Source: Chryseobacterium indologenes
GTDB taxonomy: Bacteria > Bacteroidota > Bacteroidia > Flavobacteriales > Weeksellaceae
Direction of reading: 5' to 3'
Assembly: GCA_001013295.1 (NCBI GenBank)
Contig: LAZY01000054.1
Span: forward strand, 1-37,049
Length of the DNA: 37,049 bases
Part shown: positions 8,193 to 15,008 of the stretch, one piece after another
Position numbering within the stretch: the first letter of the stretch is position 1
How the letters are laid out: every line of letters begins with the position of its first letter
The notes under the pieces: generated by a model
What the model was told of the DNA's origin: nothing
Database searches by the model: none
The model's input: only the letters and a program-made list of their open reading frames with translations
Position numbers and translations under genes: made by a program

Positions 8193-8566
8193 TGGCTATG
8201 GAAGAAAATGAAGAGCTATCCCGTTACGATGGTGATTCTCAAAACAACAGAGAAGCTTTGCAGAAAATAAAATCAAAAGCGCAAAGCAATATACTGATAT
8301 TCGGAATTATCATCGTCTTTTTTCTTTATGCTGGAATTAAGATCCTGATAGAGGTTTCTGCATTAGAAAGTACTTACAGTTCCGGTGTCCCAGAGTCTGA
8401 GATCCGGCTGATATTCAAATCCGAACTGATGTACGGTATATTTACTATCATAGGAAAATGGGGATGCTTTGGATTCTTCCTGATTCTTTCCATACTGGTA
8501 TACTGGGTTAAAATAAAAGATAGCCTAAAAACCATCAGAGAATGTAATATCCTCATGGCTCGATAG
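8192..8566 (+). CDS. Hypothetical membrane protein, 124 aa
   Basis: I do not recognise the family. A charged N-terminus (about 1-30, acidic then lysine-rich) leads into a membrane helix at about 33-53, a polar loop of some 35 residues (54-88) and a second hydrophobic segment around 84-107, followed by a basic tail. It overlaps the previous gene by one base (TAATG), so the two are almost certainly co-expressed and may act as a pair in the inner membrane. A second ATG two codons in (8198) is also possible. No terminator could be seen before the ferritin gene. Confidence 0.62.
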   Translation: MAMEENEELSRYDGDSQNNREALQKIKSKAQSNILIFGIIIVFFLYAGIKILIEVSALESTYSSGVPESEIRLIFKSELMYGIFTIIGKWGCFGFFLILSILVYWVKIKDSLKTIRECNILMAR

Positions 8567-8664
8567 CAGGTGCCCACTGAAGGACTGTATTTTAGAATAA
8601 CTATAAATTATTAATTTAAAATAATGATTTTCAGTTTAATATAATGTGTTATAGTGAAATGGGG

Positions 8665-8696
8665 TTGAAAATAAAATCTTATCGGAATCATTTTTG
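8665..8696 (+). promoter_or_regulatory. Probable ferritin promoter
   Basis: TTG at 8665-8667 and CATTTTTG at 8689-8696 are spaced 21 bases apart, close to the flavobacterial TTG-N17-23-TAnnTTTG pattern with one mismatch in the -7 box. The ATG is 35 bases downstream. Confidence 0.45.
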
Positions 8697-8731
8697 CATC
8701 ATCAGTATCATAATCACCAAAATATAACATT

Positions 8732-9283
8732 ATGAATACTAAAAGACTTTCCGCAAAGGTGGAAAAAGCACTTAGTGATCAGATGAACAAGGAAATTCAT
8801 GCATCACACATTTTTTTATCGTATGGAATCTGGGCAGATGATAAAGGCTACCAGGGAATTGCCAATTTTCTCTACCGTCATTCCCAAGAAGAAAGAAACC
8901 ATTCGATCAAATTCATGGAATACATTTTAAACCGAGGCGGAAAGCCAAAAGTAGCAGCAATTCCTGCTCCTCCTGCTGATCCAAAAACCCTTACAGAGTG
9001 TTTTGACGGAGTTTTCAAACATGAGGTAGACAATACCACCGCTATCTATAAAATTGTAGACCTTGCAATGGAAGAAAAAGACTGGGCAACATGGAATTTC
9101 ATGCAGTGGTTTGTACAGGAACAGATTGAAGAAGAAACACTGGCCCAAAACTTAATCGATAAATTAAAAATTGCAGGCGGAGACCGTGCTACAGACGAAT
9201 CATTATTCACTCTGGATAGAGCGATGCAATCCGAACCGAACGATGTGCCACTGGCACAGGAGGCCACAGGAAGCAATCCATAA
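8732..9283 (+). CDS. ftnA: Ferritin (non-haem, FtnA type)
   Basis: A 183-residue ferritin. The ferroxidase-centre residues align with E. coli FtnA at a constant offset of four: E21, E54, H57 (E-R-N-H), E98 and Q131, with further acidic residues E130, E133 and E134 for the third iron site. All are present, so it should oxidise Fe(II) and store iron in a 24-subunit shell in the cytoplasm. Residues past about 165 form a short polar tail. It is not a haem bacterioferritin by pattern. The gene has its own promoter-like sequence and a terminator, so it is probably monocistronic and is likely iron- or oxidative-stress-regulated, although no operator was recognised. Confidence 0.93.
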   Translation: MNTKRLSAKVEKALSDQMNKEIHASHIFLSYGIWADDKGYQGIANFLYRHSQEERNHSIKFMEYILNRGGKPKVAAIPAPPADPKTLTECFDGVFKHEVDNTTAIYKIVDLAMEEKDWATWNFMQWFVQEQIEEETLAQNLIDKLKIAGGDRATDESLFTLDRAMQSEPNDVPLAQEATGSNP

Positions 9284-9310
9284 AGGTCGCTTGCCCTGCA
9301 AACTCTTTGA

Positions 9311-9341
9311 AAATCTGTCAGAATACTGGCAGATTTTTTTA
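9311..9341 (+). terminator. Rho-independent terminator of ferritin gene
   Basis: AAATCTGTCA pairs with TGGCAGATTT (one G-T pair) and is followed by seven T. Confidence 0.85.
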
Positions 9342-9365
9342 TTATGAAACTCTCTCAAAAATCAC

Positions 9366-9373
9366 TATCTTTG
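9366..9373 (+). promoter_or_regulatory. -7 promoter box (TATCTTTG) of ychF
   Basis: An exact TAnnTTTG match, giving an mRNA leader of about 80 bases before the ATG at 9460. The leader contains two imperfect copies of an AACCTTGAG/AAGGTTTGG-type sequence that could pair. Confidence 0.55.
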
Positions 9374-9459
9374 CACACTCGTAATTCAAGGTTTGGGTTT
9401 TATTTAAAGCTGTAGAAACCTTGAGTTGCTCCTAAACCTTAAACTTTGAATTTTACAAT

Positions 9460-10551
9460 ATGAAATGTGGAATCGTAGGCCTGCCGAATGTAGGTAAATC
9501 AACACTTTTTAACTGTCTGAGTAATGCAAAAGCTCAGTCGGCAAACTATCCTTTCTGTACAATAGAACCGAACCTTGGAACGGTTTCAGTGCCGGATCAG
9601 AGATTGTTTGAACTGGAGAAAATCGTAAAACCTGAGCGCGTTTTACCGGCAGTGGTTGAAATCGTTGATATTGCAGGTCTTGTAAAAGGAGCCAGCAAAG
9701 GAGAAGGATTGGGGAACCAGTTCCTGGCGAATATCCGTGAGTGTGAGGCGATCATCCACGTATTAAGATGCTTTGACAATGGAAATATCGTTCACGTTGA
9801 AGGTTCGGTAGACCCTTTAAGAGATAAAGAAATTATTGATATTGAGCTACAGCTGAAAGACCTTGAAACCGTAGGAAAAGCAGTTGAAAAAGCTAAAAAG
9901 TTTATCAAATCCGGTAAGAAAGAAGATATTCTTACCTATGAAACCCTTCAGAATTTACAGAAATTCCTTGAAGACGGAAAAAATGCGAGAGAATTTGCAG
10001 TAGATGATTTTACAAAATCTATTATCGGAGAAGTTCAGCTTTTAACCAATAAACCGGTACTTTACGTTTGTAACGTAGATGAAAATTCTATCAAAAACGG
10101 AAACGACTGGATTGGAAAGATTGAGGAAATGGCTAAAAATGAAGGAGCTGAAGTTGTTGTATTGGCTGCTCAGATTGAGGCTGACATCAATGAACTGGAG
10201 ACTTTCGAGGAAAGAGAGATTTTCCTTGAAGAACTAGGTCTTACAGAACCGGGAGTAAACCGTTTGATCAGAAAAGCTTATGATCTGTTAAAACTTCAGA
10301 CATATTTTACGGCAGGGGTGAAAGAAGTAAGAGCCTGGACGATCGGGCAGGGATGGACGGCTCCGCAGGCAGCTGGAGTAATCCACACAGACTTTGAAAA
10401 AGGATTTATCCGTGCAGAAGTAATCAAGTATAATGATTATATCACTTACGGATCTGAGGTGAAAATAAAAGAAGCCGGAAAACTTTCTGTAGAAGGTAAA
10501 GAATATGTAGTTCAGGATGGAGACATCATGCACTTCAGATTCAATGTATAA
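9460..10551 (+). CDS. ychF: Redox-regulated ATPase YchF (Obg family)
   Basis: A 363-residue protein, the standard YchF length. The P-loop is G-L-P-N-V-G-K-S (7-14), G3 is D-I-A-G-L near 69-73, and the G4 position reads N-V-D-E (205-208) instead of N-K-x-D. That replacement is the hallmark of YchF and explains its preference for ATP over GTP. A coiled-coil helical insertion lies around 120-200, and the C-terminal TGS domain (about 280-363) begins near T-Y-F-T-A-G and contains A-G-V-I-H-T-D-F-E-K-G-F-I. YchF associates with ribosomes and modulates translation initiation and oxidative-stress responses. It is monocistronic with a following hairpin terminator. Confidence 0.97.
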   Translation: MKCGIVGLPNVGKSTLFNCLSNAKAQSANYPFCTIEPNLGTVSVPDQRLFELEKIVKPERVLPAVVEIVDIAGLVKGASKGEGLGNQFLANIRECEAIIHVLRCFDNGNIVHVEGSVDPLRDKEIIDIELQLKDLETVGKAVEKAKKFIKSGKKEDILTYETLQNLQKFLEDGKNAREFAVDDFTKSIIGEVQLLTNKPVLYVCNVDENSIKNGNDWIGKIEEMAKNEGAEVVVLAAQIEADINELETFEEREIFLEELGLTEPGVNRLIRKAYDLLKLQTYFTAGVKEVRAWTIGQGWTAPQAAGVIHTDFEKGFIRAEVIKYNDYITYGSEVKIKEAGKLSVEGKEYVVQDGDIMHFRFNV

Positions 10552-10576
10552 GAAAATATTAAAGTTAGTTTATAAT

Positions 10577-10610
10577 AAAAGGCGCTTTCATGAATTTGGG
10601 AGCGCTTTTT
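10577..10610 (+). terminator. Rho-independent terminator of ychF
   Basis: AAAAGGCGCT and AGCGCTTTT pair with one bulged base, followed by a T run, 25 bases after the stop codon. Confidence 0.75.
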
Positions 10611-10635
10611 GCATTCATAGGTGAAAACTATCATC

Positions 10636-11715
10636 ATGAGAATTCTATATTTCGCGGTATGCACCCTGTTTTTTTCCTGCTCCCCATCTATCGAAAAGAA
10701 GTGTTTTATGAACAAAGGGGACGATGTATTTAAGGGCTATGAAGAACCGAAATCTTATACTGCACAACAGATATTGAACGAGAAACCGGATTATCTCGAA
10801 ATTGTAAACCTGAAACAATACCGCGCCTTTAAAAAAGACAGTGCAGAGGTCCATTCTTACGATTATTCTCCGGAATCTGAAAGTATATGGGCGAGGCAGG
10901 ATCGAGAGTTTAAAGTACTGAAAGACGCATTCTCAGATCAGTTTCTATTTTGTTCCCAACAGCAGGTAGGAAATGTTCTATATGGATTAGGAAAGAACAG
11001 ATTGGGATTCTGGCTGCTCAAAATTGAAAATGATAAGTCCAGTGCTTATTTTCTTGGCTTAAGTTTCAGCCATTATTATATGAATCGTGTTCAGCAAATC
11101 CCCATTATAAAAGATGGATTTCTTCAGTTTGAAGGAAGCCTTGTAAAAATTATAAAAGTAGCCGGACTTCCCGGTTATGATGATTACTCGGCAATCGAAG
11201 ACGGGAAACTGTTTAAAATTAATTTAAAAACCTTGATGAAAGATTCAGATGGCGACGGGTATAACGATATTTTTGAGAAATGTTTCGGTTTAAATCCTGA
11301 CAATAAAGATACAGATGGAGACGGGATCAATGATTTTGAAGATCTTAATCCCATGTTTGCCTCTGAAAAAAATAAGTTCTCTCAGCTTTATGAATTGTTA
11401 CTGCCCAATTATGGAACTGCGAACCTGAAAAAGTTGAATTATACTTTTGAGGTCTATGAGACCGATTGTGATTATTTCCATCAGATCGATCCTGAACTTA
11501 GGATTTTATTTATGCCTGAAAGTAAGAGTAAACAGACTTACTATACCAGAATGACCGATGTCACAGATGGAACCATTTCCAAAATCCAGAAAAATGATAA
11601 AGATCCGGATACAGTCTATATCTATCAATCAGGAAGCAGCTTTACCAATGATTATAAAGCAACGTACGTAAAAGGGAAATGGATCTTGGAAAATATTGGT
11701 GGAACTGTTGTTTAA
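10636..11715 (+). CDS. Lipoprotein with thrombospondin type 3-like calcium loops
   Basis: A 359-residue lipoprotein: a short signal peptide ends with L-F-F-S-C (Cys15). The central part carries two Asp-rich calcium-loop motifs of the thrombospondin type 3 or EF-loop kind, D-S-D-G-D-G-Y-N-D and D-T-D-G-D-G-I-N-D (about 200-235), with an L-N-P-x-x-K-D-T spacer typical of these repeats. The flanking domains are not recognised. Such loops bind Ca2+ and often sit in surface-exposed lipoproteins of Bacteroidota. A GTG at 10621 would add five residues; ATG 10636 is preferred because it begins the compact signal peptide. It lies just after the ychF terminator, so it needs its own promoter, which was not identified. 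Confidence 0.75.
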   Translation: MRILYFAVCTLFFSCSPSIEKKCFMNKGDDVFKGYEEPKSYTAQQILNEKPDYLEIVNLKQYRAFKKDSAEVHSYDYSPESESIWARQDREFKVLKDAFSDQFLFCSQQQVGNVLYGLGKNRLGFWLLKIENDKSSAYFLGLSFSHYYMNRVQQIPIIKDGFLQFEGSLVKIIKVAGLPGYDDYSAIEDGKLFKINLKTLMKDSDGDGYNDIFEKCFGLNPDNKDTDGDGINDFEDLNPMFASEKNKFSQLYELLLPNYGTANLKKLNYTFEVYETDCDYFHQIDPELRILFMPESKSKQTYYTRMTDVTDGTISKIQKNDKDPDTVYIYQSGSSFTNDYKATYVKGKWILENIGGTVV

Positions 11716-11726
11716 ATTTTGGCATA

Positions 11727-11764
11727 TATAATAGCTGCTCCCTGAAATCAGAGAGCAGTTATTA
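11727..11764. terminator. Bidirectional hairpin between convergent genes
   Basis: CTGCTCCCTGA and TCAGAGAGCAG pair around a short loop, 12 bases after the lipoprotein stop and just past the minus-strand stop at 11773. The flanking T content is modest on both strands. Confidence 0.6.
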
Positions 11765-11772
11765 TTGTATTC

Positions 11773-12021
11773 CTACAAGGACATGGGGATCTCAAACCTG
11801 CATTTTGCCTCTATACATTCTATAGAGTACATCACACAGTTATTGACAATATCTGCACATTTTATTGATCCTCCTCCATCAGTTCTACAGTCCAGTTCAT
11901 AGCATGAAGGACCATATTGGATACATACACCGCCACTCTTGCAAAGTTTTACACCTCCAGCGATTGTTCTCAGTTGTTTTTTACTTAGTTTTTTTCCGTT
12001 TTGTGAAATTTGTTTTTTCAT
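11773..12021 (-). CDS. Double-glycine-leader Cys-rich peptide with two Cys modules
   Basis: An 82-residue precursor. The leader starts MKKQISQNGKKLSKKQL and ends in R-T-I-A-G-G (Gly22-Gly23), the double-glycine site typical of peptides exported by C39-peptidase ABC transporters. The core has eight cysteines in two tandem modules: 27-33-40-45 (x5, x6, x4) then Arg, and 55-62-69-74 (x6, x6, x4) then Arg. The same module occurs once in the neighbouring peptides, so this member looks internally duplicated. It is the last gene of a three-gene minus-strand cluster. Disulfide formation or enzymatic modification of the cysteines is inferred, not visible. Function unknown. Confidence 0.8.
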   Translation of the reverse strand: MKKQISQNGKKLSKKQLRTIAGGVKLCKSGGVCIQYGPSCYELDCRTDGGGSIKCADIVNNCVMYSIECIEAKCRFEIPMSL

Positions 12022-12053
12022 GTTTAATAAATTTTTAATGGTTTTAGTTTTAA

Positions 12054-12063
12054 GATGAATATA
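12054..12063 (-). promoter_or_regulatory. Possible promoter element upstream of 82-aa peptide
   Basis: TATATTCATC on the minus strand, 33 bases before the ATG. An almost identical TATATTCGTC lies 28 bases before the peptide at 15173. TATATTCR resembles a degenerate -7 box. Confidence 0.35.
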
Positions 12064-12078
12064 AATAATAACAGATAA

Positions 12079-12110
12079 AAAGCGCCTCCTGAAAATAAGG
12101 AAAGGCCCTA
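12079..12110 (-). terminator. Weak terminator after the 53-aa peptide
   Basis: On the minus strand GCC-TT-TCC and GGAGGC form an interrupted stem followed by GCTTTTT, shortly after the stop at 12120. It may partly separate this gene from the downstream peptide. Confidence 0.4.
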
Positions 12111-12119
12111 TCTTTTGAA

Positions 12120-12281
12120 TTATTCAATTTCAATGCTCGGTTGACATTGTAGTTCTGCACAGCTGAAGGAAATTTTGCTGCATACCCTTTCAGCCAGCCA
12201 GCACATTTCTTTTCCTCCGGTGATTACTCTCAGCTCTCTTTTGTTAAGCTTTTTTCCTTTGTTTACGTTTTGATTTTTCAT
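12120..12281 (-). CDS. Double-glycine-leader Cys-rich peptide, 53 aa
   Basis: The leader reads MKNQNVNKGKKLNKRELRVI and ends T-G-G (Gly22-Gly23), very close to the other family members. The core is one module of four cysteines at 27, 34, 41 and 46 (spacing x6, x6, x4) with S-C-A-E-L-Q-C-Q at its end, then an acidic tail. It is the middle gene of the 11773-12512 cluster, 30 bases after the 66-aa peptide gene. No hydrophobic signal sequence is present, so export, if any, should depend on leader recognition. Function is unknown. Confidence 0.78.
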   Translation of the reverse strand: MKNQNVNKGKKLNKRELRVITGGKEMCWLAERVCSKISFSCAELQCQPSIEIE

Positions 12282-12311
12282 ACTTTCTGTTGGTGTTTTT
12301 ATTAGAATATA

Positions 12312-12512
12312 TTAAAATTCTATAGGGTGGTTGGGTCTGCATTCCAACTGTGCACATGAAGGCGAGGTGATTTTACAACGGCTACCGCCTTGGCATGGTG
12401 GATCCGGACAAAAAGTAGGCGTGGGCTCAATGCAGTTGAGTAGTCCTCCGGTGATGGATTTTAATTCTTTTTTGTTGAGCTTTTTGCCGGCTTGTTCAAG
12501 TAAATTTTTCAT
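12312..12512 (-). CDS. Double-glycine-leader Cys-rich peptide, 66 aa
   Basis: First gene of the minus-strand cluster. The leader ends K-E-L-K-S-I-T-G-G (Gly22-Gly23). Cysteines are at 27, 35, 40, 46, 53 and 58. The last four follow the family module (x5, x6, x4; S-C-A-Q-L-E-C-R), and the two extra ones lie in a Pro/Thr-rich insertion (about 28-40). Upstream is an AACTAA...TAAAAATC leader sequence shared with two other peptide genes. A longer frame on the opposite strand (12331-12645) overlaps it but has no protein-like features. Function unknown. Confidence 0.78.
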   Translation of the reverse strand: MKNLLEQAGKKLNKKELKSITGGLLNCIEPTPTFCPDPPCQGGSRCKITSPSCAQLECRPNHPIEF

Positions 12513-12518
12513 GTTTTT

Positions 12519-12537
12519 GATTTTTAGTGAGTTAGTT
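12519..12537 (-). promoter_or_regulatory. Shared 5' leader element of peptide genes
   Basis: AACTAACTCACTAAAAATC on the minus strand just before the ATG. Similar AACTAA-N5-7-TAAAAAT sequences precede the peptide genes at 15173 and 12021, at a comparable distance from the start codon. A role in translation or regulation is an inference. Confidence 0.35.
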
Positions 12538-12669
12538 CTTACTAAAGTACTAAAAATAAATGAATATATATCACTTTATGTGGAGAAAATAATAAATATG
12601 TTAACAATTGATAGCTTGGAATACTTCAATAGAAATTCTCTTTGAAAATATTGGGTTATTGAATCTCCA

Positions 12670-12677
12670 TAACTTTG
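12670..12677 (+). promoter_or_regulatory. -7 promoter box (TAACTTTG) of the AraC gene
   Basis: An exact TAnnTTTG match with TTG at 12651-12653 as a -33 candidate. The predicted transcription start lies inside the inverted motif at 12681-12697. Confidence 0.55.
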
Positions 12678-12680
12678 TAT

Positions 12681-12697
12681 ATTTGAATTTTACAAAT
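12681..12697 (+). promoter_or_regulatory. Inverted motif ATTTG-N7-CAAAT, candidate operator
   Basis: ATTTGAATTTTACAAAT has perfect five-base arms and overlaps the predicted transcription start of the AraC gene. TTTGAATTTTGCAAA recurs at 13645-13659 before the SDR gene. A related TTTGAATTTTACAA also sits before ychF, which weakens the case for specificity. Confidence 0.35.
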
Positions 12698-12705
12698 CAT
12701 CTGCT

Positions 12706-13644
12706 ATGGAAAAAATAGCTTATACTTCACTGGAAGATTTTTACAGAGAAATGGCAGCCCAATTGGGTAAAGATCTGGAAAGCATTTTCCCTAAAGGGCT
12801 TCATAAAGACATTGGACACTTTAATGTGTTTGACATTGCCCAGACCATAGAAAAAGTAAAAACCACTTCTGAAATGCCTTATAACAGAAGAAAATATTAC
12901 AAAATAAGTTTTATACGGGGAAAAAACAGAGCCGAATATGCCGATAAAGTGATCTCGATACAGCAGAATGCCTTATTATTTGCTACTCCGAAAGTTCCTT
13001 ATCATTGGATTCCCGAAGATCCGGAGCAGTCAGGCAGTTTCTGTGTATTTACCGAAGATTTTTTCATTAAAGATAAATCATATTATAACCTGGAAGATCT
13101 GCCTATTTTTCAACCAGGTAGTGTTCCTGTTTTTGAAATAGATAATAACCTTGCAGAAGAGATTGAAATGCTTTTCAACAAAATAAAAAAAGAGATTGAT
13201 TCGGATTATGTCTTTAAATATGATCTGATCAGAAATTATGTAATGGAACTGATCCATTACGGCCAAAAATTGCAGCCGACCACCAAAATATCTGCTTCCA
13301 ATGACGCTTCAATGAGAGTGGTGTCCTTATTCATAGAACTGTTGGAAAGACAGTTCCCGATTGAGTCCTGGGAACAGAAACTGCAGCTCAGAACAGCAAA
13401 AGACTATGCCGAACGATTGGCTGTACATGTCAATTATTTAAACAAAAGGCTAAAAGAAAGTACCGGAAAAACGACAACAGAACTTATTTCTGACCGTATC
13501 ATTCAGGAAGCAAAAATACTTTTAAAGCAGACAAAATGGAATGTATCGGAAATATCTTATGCCTTAGGATTTGAGGAAATTGCTCATTTCTCCAATTTCT
13601 TTAAAAGGAAGACCTCTCTTACACCTCTGGAATTTCGTTCATAG
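12706..13644 (+). CDS. AraC family transcriptional regulator
   Basis: A 312-residue regulator. The N-terminal 200 residues resemble the cupin-like ligand-binding region of AraC proteins that sense small molecules (beta-rich stretch F-I-R-G-K-N-R-A-E-Y then A-L-L-F-A-T-P-K-V-P-Y-H-W). The C-terminal ~100 residues are the paired helix-turn-helix domain: A-E-R-L-A-V-H-V-N-Y-L-N-K-R-L-K-E-S-T-G-K-T for the first helix pair and W-N-V-S-E-I-S-Y-A-L-G-F-E-E-I-A-H-F-S-N-F-F-K-R for the second, ending in S-L-T-P-L-E-F-R. The SDR gene starts 90 bases downstream on the same strand, which suggests it is the regulated target. The effector is unknown. Confidence 0.92.
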   Translation: MEKIAYTSLEDFYREMAAQLGKDLESIFPKGLHKDIGHFNVFDIAQTIEKVKTTSEMPYNRRKYYKISFIRGKNRAEYADKVISIQQNALLFATPKVPYHWIPEDPEQSGSFCVFTEDFFIKDKSYYNLEDLPIFQPGSVPVFEIDNNLAEEIEMLFNKIKKEIDSDYVFKYDLIRNYVMELIHYGQKLQPTTKISASNDASMRVVSLFIELLERQFPIESWEQKLQLRTAKDYAERLAVHVNYLNKRLKESTGKTTTELISDRIIQEAKILLKQTKWNVSEISYALGFEEIAHFSNFFKRKTSLTPLEFRS

Positions 13645-13659
13645 TTTGAATTTTGCAAA
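13645..13659 (+). promoter_or_regulatory. Second copy of TTTGAATTTTRCAAA motif before the SDR gene
   Basis: TTTGAATTTTGCAAA immediately follows the AraC stop codon and lies about 43 bases upstream of the SDR -7-like box (CAACTTTG, 13702-13709). The same motif overlaps the start of transcription of the AraC gene itself. Confidence 0.35.
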
Positions 13660-13734
13660 TTTTAGATTGATTCGGGCAAATCCCTGATAGCAGAAATTTC
13701 CCAACTTTGTAACATCAAAATAATCAAAATAAAA

Positions 13735-14499
13735 ATGGACACAAAAACAAATATTGCACTGGTAACCGGAGGAAGCCGTGGACTGGGAAAAAATGCCGCT
13801 CTTAAAATTGCTCAGAAAGGATTAGACGTCATCATCACTTACAGAAGTAATAAAGAAGAAGCAGATGCCGTAGTGAGTGAAATCAAGGCTATGGGGCAGA
13901 AAGCAGCAGCCTTTCAGCTGGATACAAAGGATATTAAAAGTTTTGATGCTTTTATAAAGGAGGTGACCACACATCTTGCAGACAATACAGGCAGTATAAA
14001 TATTGATTACCTGATTAATAATGCCGGAACAGCTTTATACTCACCGATTACAGAAGTTACCGAAGAACAGCTTGATGATATGGTAGACATCCATTTCAAA
14101 GGTGTGTTTTTCCTGACTCAAAAACTGTTACCTTTCATCAATGACGGAGGAGGAATCGTTAATGTATCTTCAGGACTTGCCAGATTTGCAACACCGGGAT
14201 CATCGGTATACGGATCGATAAAAGCAGGAGTAGAAATGCTCACAAAGTATATGGCAAAAGAATTGGGATCAAGAAAGATCAAAGCTAATGTGATTGCTCC
14301 GGGAGCTATAGAAACAGACTTTGGTGGAGGCAGAGTAAGAGATAATGAAGAGATCAATGCGATGGTGGCTGGTGCTACCGCTCTGGGAAGAGTAGGGCTT
14401 CCTGATGATATAGGCGGGGTAGTGGCATTTCTTTGTACAGAAGATGCGCGATGGATCAATGGCCAAAGAATTGAAGTTTCAGGAGGTATGTTTTTATAA
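13735..14499 (+). CDS. SDR family NAD(P)-dependent oxidoreductase
   Basis: A 254-residue classical SDR. The nucleotide-binding motif T-G-G-S-R-G-L-G is at 11-18, N-N-A-G at 95-98, and the catalytic triad fits S146, Y159 and K163 (Y-G-S-I-K). The C-terminal segment P-G-A-I-E-T-D-F (189-196) and the final E-V-S-G-G-M-F-L match 3-oxoacyl-ACP reductase-like SDRs. It lies directly downstream of an AraC regulator with a shared upstream motif, so it may be induced by that regulator's ligand. The substrate cannot be read from the sequence; a detoxifying or secondary-metabolite reductase is more likely than FabG, which usually sits in a fatty-acid operon. Confidence 0.92.
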   Translation: MDTKTNIALVTGGSRGLGKNAALKIAQKGLDVIITYRSNKEEADAVVSEIKAMGQKAAAFQLDTKDIKSFDAFIKEVTTHLADNTGSINIDYLINNAGTALYSPITEVTEEQLDDMVDIHFKGVFFLTQKLLPFINDGGGIVNVSSGLARFATPGSSVYGSIKAGVEMLTKYMAKELGSRKIKANVIAPGAIETDFGGGRVRDNEEINAMVAGATALGRVGLPDDIGGVVAFLCTEDARWINGQRIEVSGGMFL

Positions 14500-14525
14500 A
14501 AATAACTCTAAGGCTCTCTTAAAAT

Positions 14526-14570
14526 AAAATAGGTCGTCTCGAAATGTAGGAGACGGCCTATTTTTATTTT
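14526..14570. terminator. Bidirectional terminator
   Basis: AAAATAGGTCGTCTC and GAGACGGCCTATTTT form a 15-pair stem (one G-T pair) with a nine-base loop and T tails on both strands. It lies between the SDR stop and the convergent peptide stop at 14586. Confidence 0.9.
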
Positions 14571-14585
14571 TTATGTCATTAGGGA

Positions 14586-14771
14586 CTAGTCAATTACAAT
14601 AGGGTCCAGAGGTTCTAAAGGCTCCAGAGCTTCCAATGGCTGGCATTTTTTCTCCAGACATTCAGGACCGTAAATTTTACATTTTCCTAATGAGTTGGTG
14701 CATTGTAGCGGTTTCAAACCACCGCTGATTACTTTCAGCTCTTTCTTGCTTAGTTTTTTTCCTTTATTCAT
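14586..14771 (-). CDS. Double-glycine-leader Cys-rich peptide with Pro/Leu/Glu repeat tail
   Basis: A 61-residue precursor with a shortened leader (MNKGKKLSKKELKVI-S-G-G, Gly17-Gly18). One cysteine module at 24, 31, 38 and 43 (x6, x6, x4) carries the motif Y-G-P-E-C-L-E-K-K-C-Q. The C-terminus is a low-complexity acidic tail of near-repeats (L-E-A, L-E-P, L-E-P, L-D-P), not found in the other members. It is the last gene of a three-gene minus-strand cluster and ends just before a strong bidirectional terminator. Its function is unknown. Confidence 0.8.
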   Translation of the reverse strand: MNKGKKLSKKELKVISGGLKPLQCTNSLGKCKIYGPECLEKKCQPLEALEPLEPLDPIVID

Positions 14772-14811
14772 TTTTTTTATTGTTTATAGTGTTGATTTAC
14801 AGATTTATTCA

Positions 14812-14979
14812 TTATGAGATAATGAAAGGAGGTATCTGGCATTGAGGCTCACCACAATATTTTCCATATTCAGCACATTCCGTAGTTCCTGGAGGAATAC
14901 ATATTTTGCGACCTCCATGGATCACGTTCAATTGTTTTTTGTTCAGTTTTTTTCCTTTTTGTACAATTTGATTTTTCAT
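14812..14979 (-). CDS. Double-glycine-leader Cys-rich peptide, 55 aa
   Basis: The leader MKNQIVQKGKKLNKKQLNVI ends H-G-G (Gly22-Gly23) and closely matches the 53-aa peptide in the other cluster. The core has one module with cysteines at 27, 35, 42 and 47 (x7, x6, x4), including E-Y-G-K-Y-C-G-E-P-Q-C-Q, then a hydrophobic end. It is the middle gene, 29 bases after the 54-aa peptide and 40 before the 61-aa peptide. No RBS of Shine-Dalgarno type is seen, as usual in this lineage. Confidence 0.78.
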   Translation of the reverse strand: MKNQIVQKGKKLNKKQLNVIHGGRKICIPPGTTECAEYGKYCGEPQCQIPPFIIS

Positions 14980-15008
14980 AGTAAATATTTTAATGGTTAT
15001 CTGTTAGG

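Noticed and set aside
10063..10086. YchF missing the canonical G4 motif (NKxD)
   Set aside because: N-V-D-E is the normal YchF replacement that gives ATP preference, not a defect.
12331..12645. Plus-strand frame of 104 codons over the 66-aa peptide
   Set aside because: It mirrors the peptide gene, has no promoter box or family features, and the minus-strand frame has a clear leader and conserved cysteine module.
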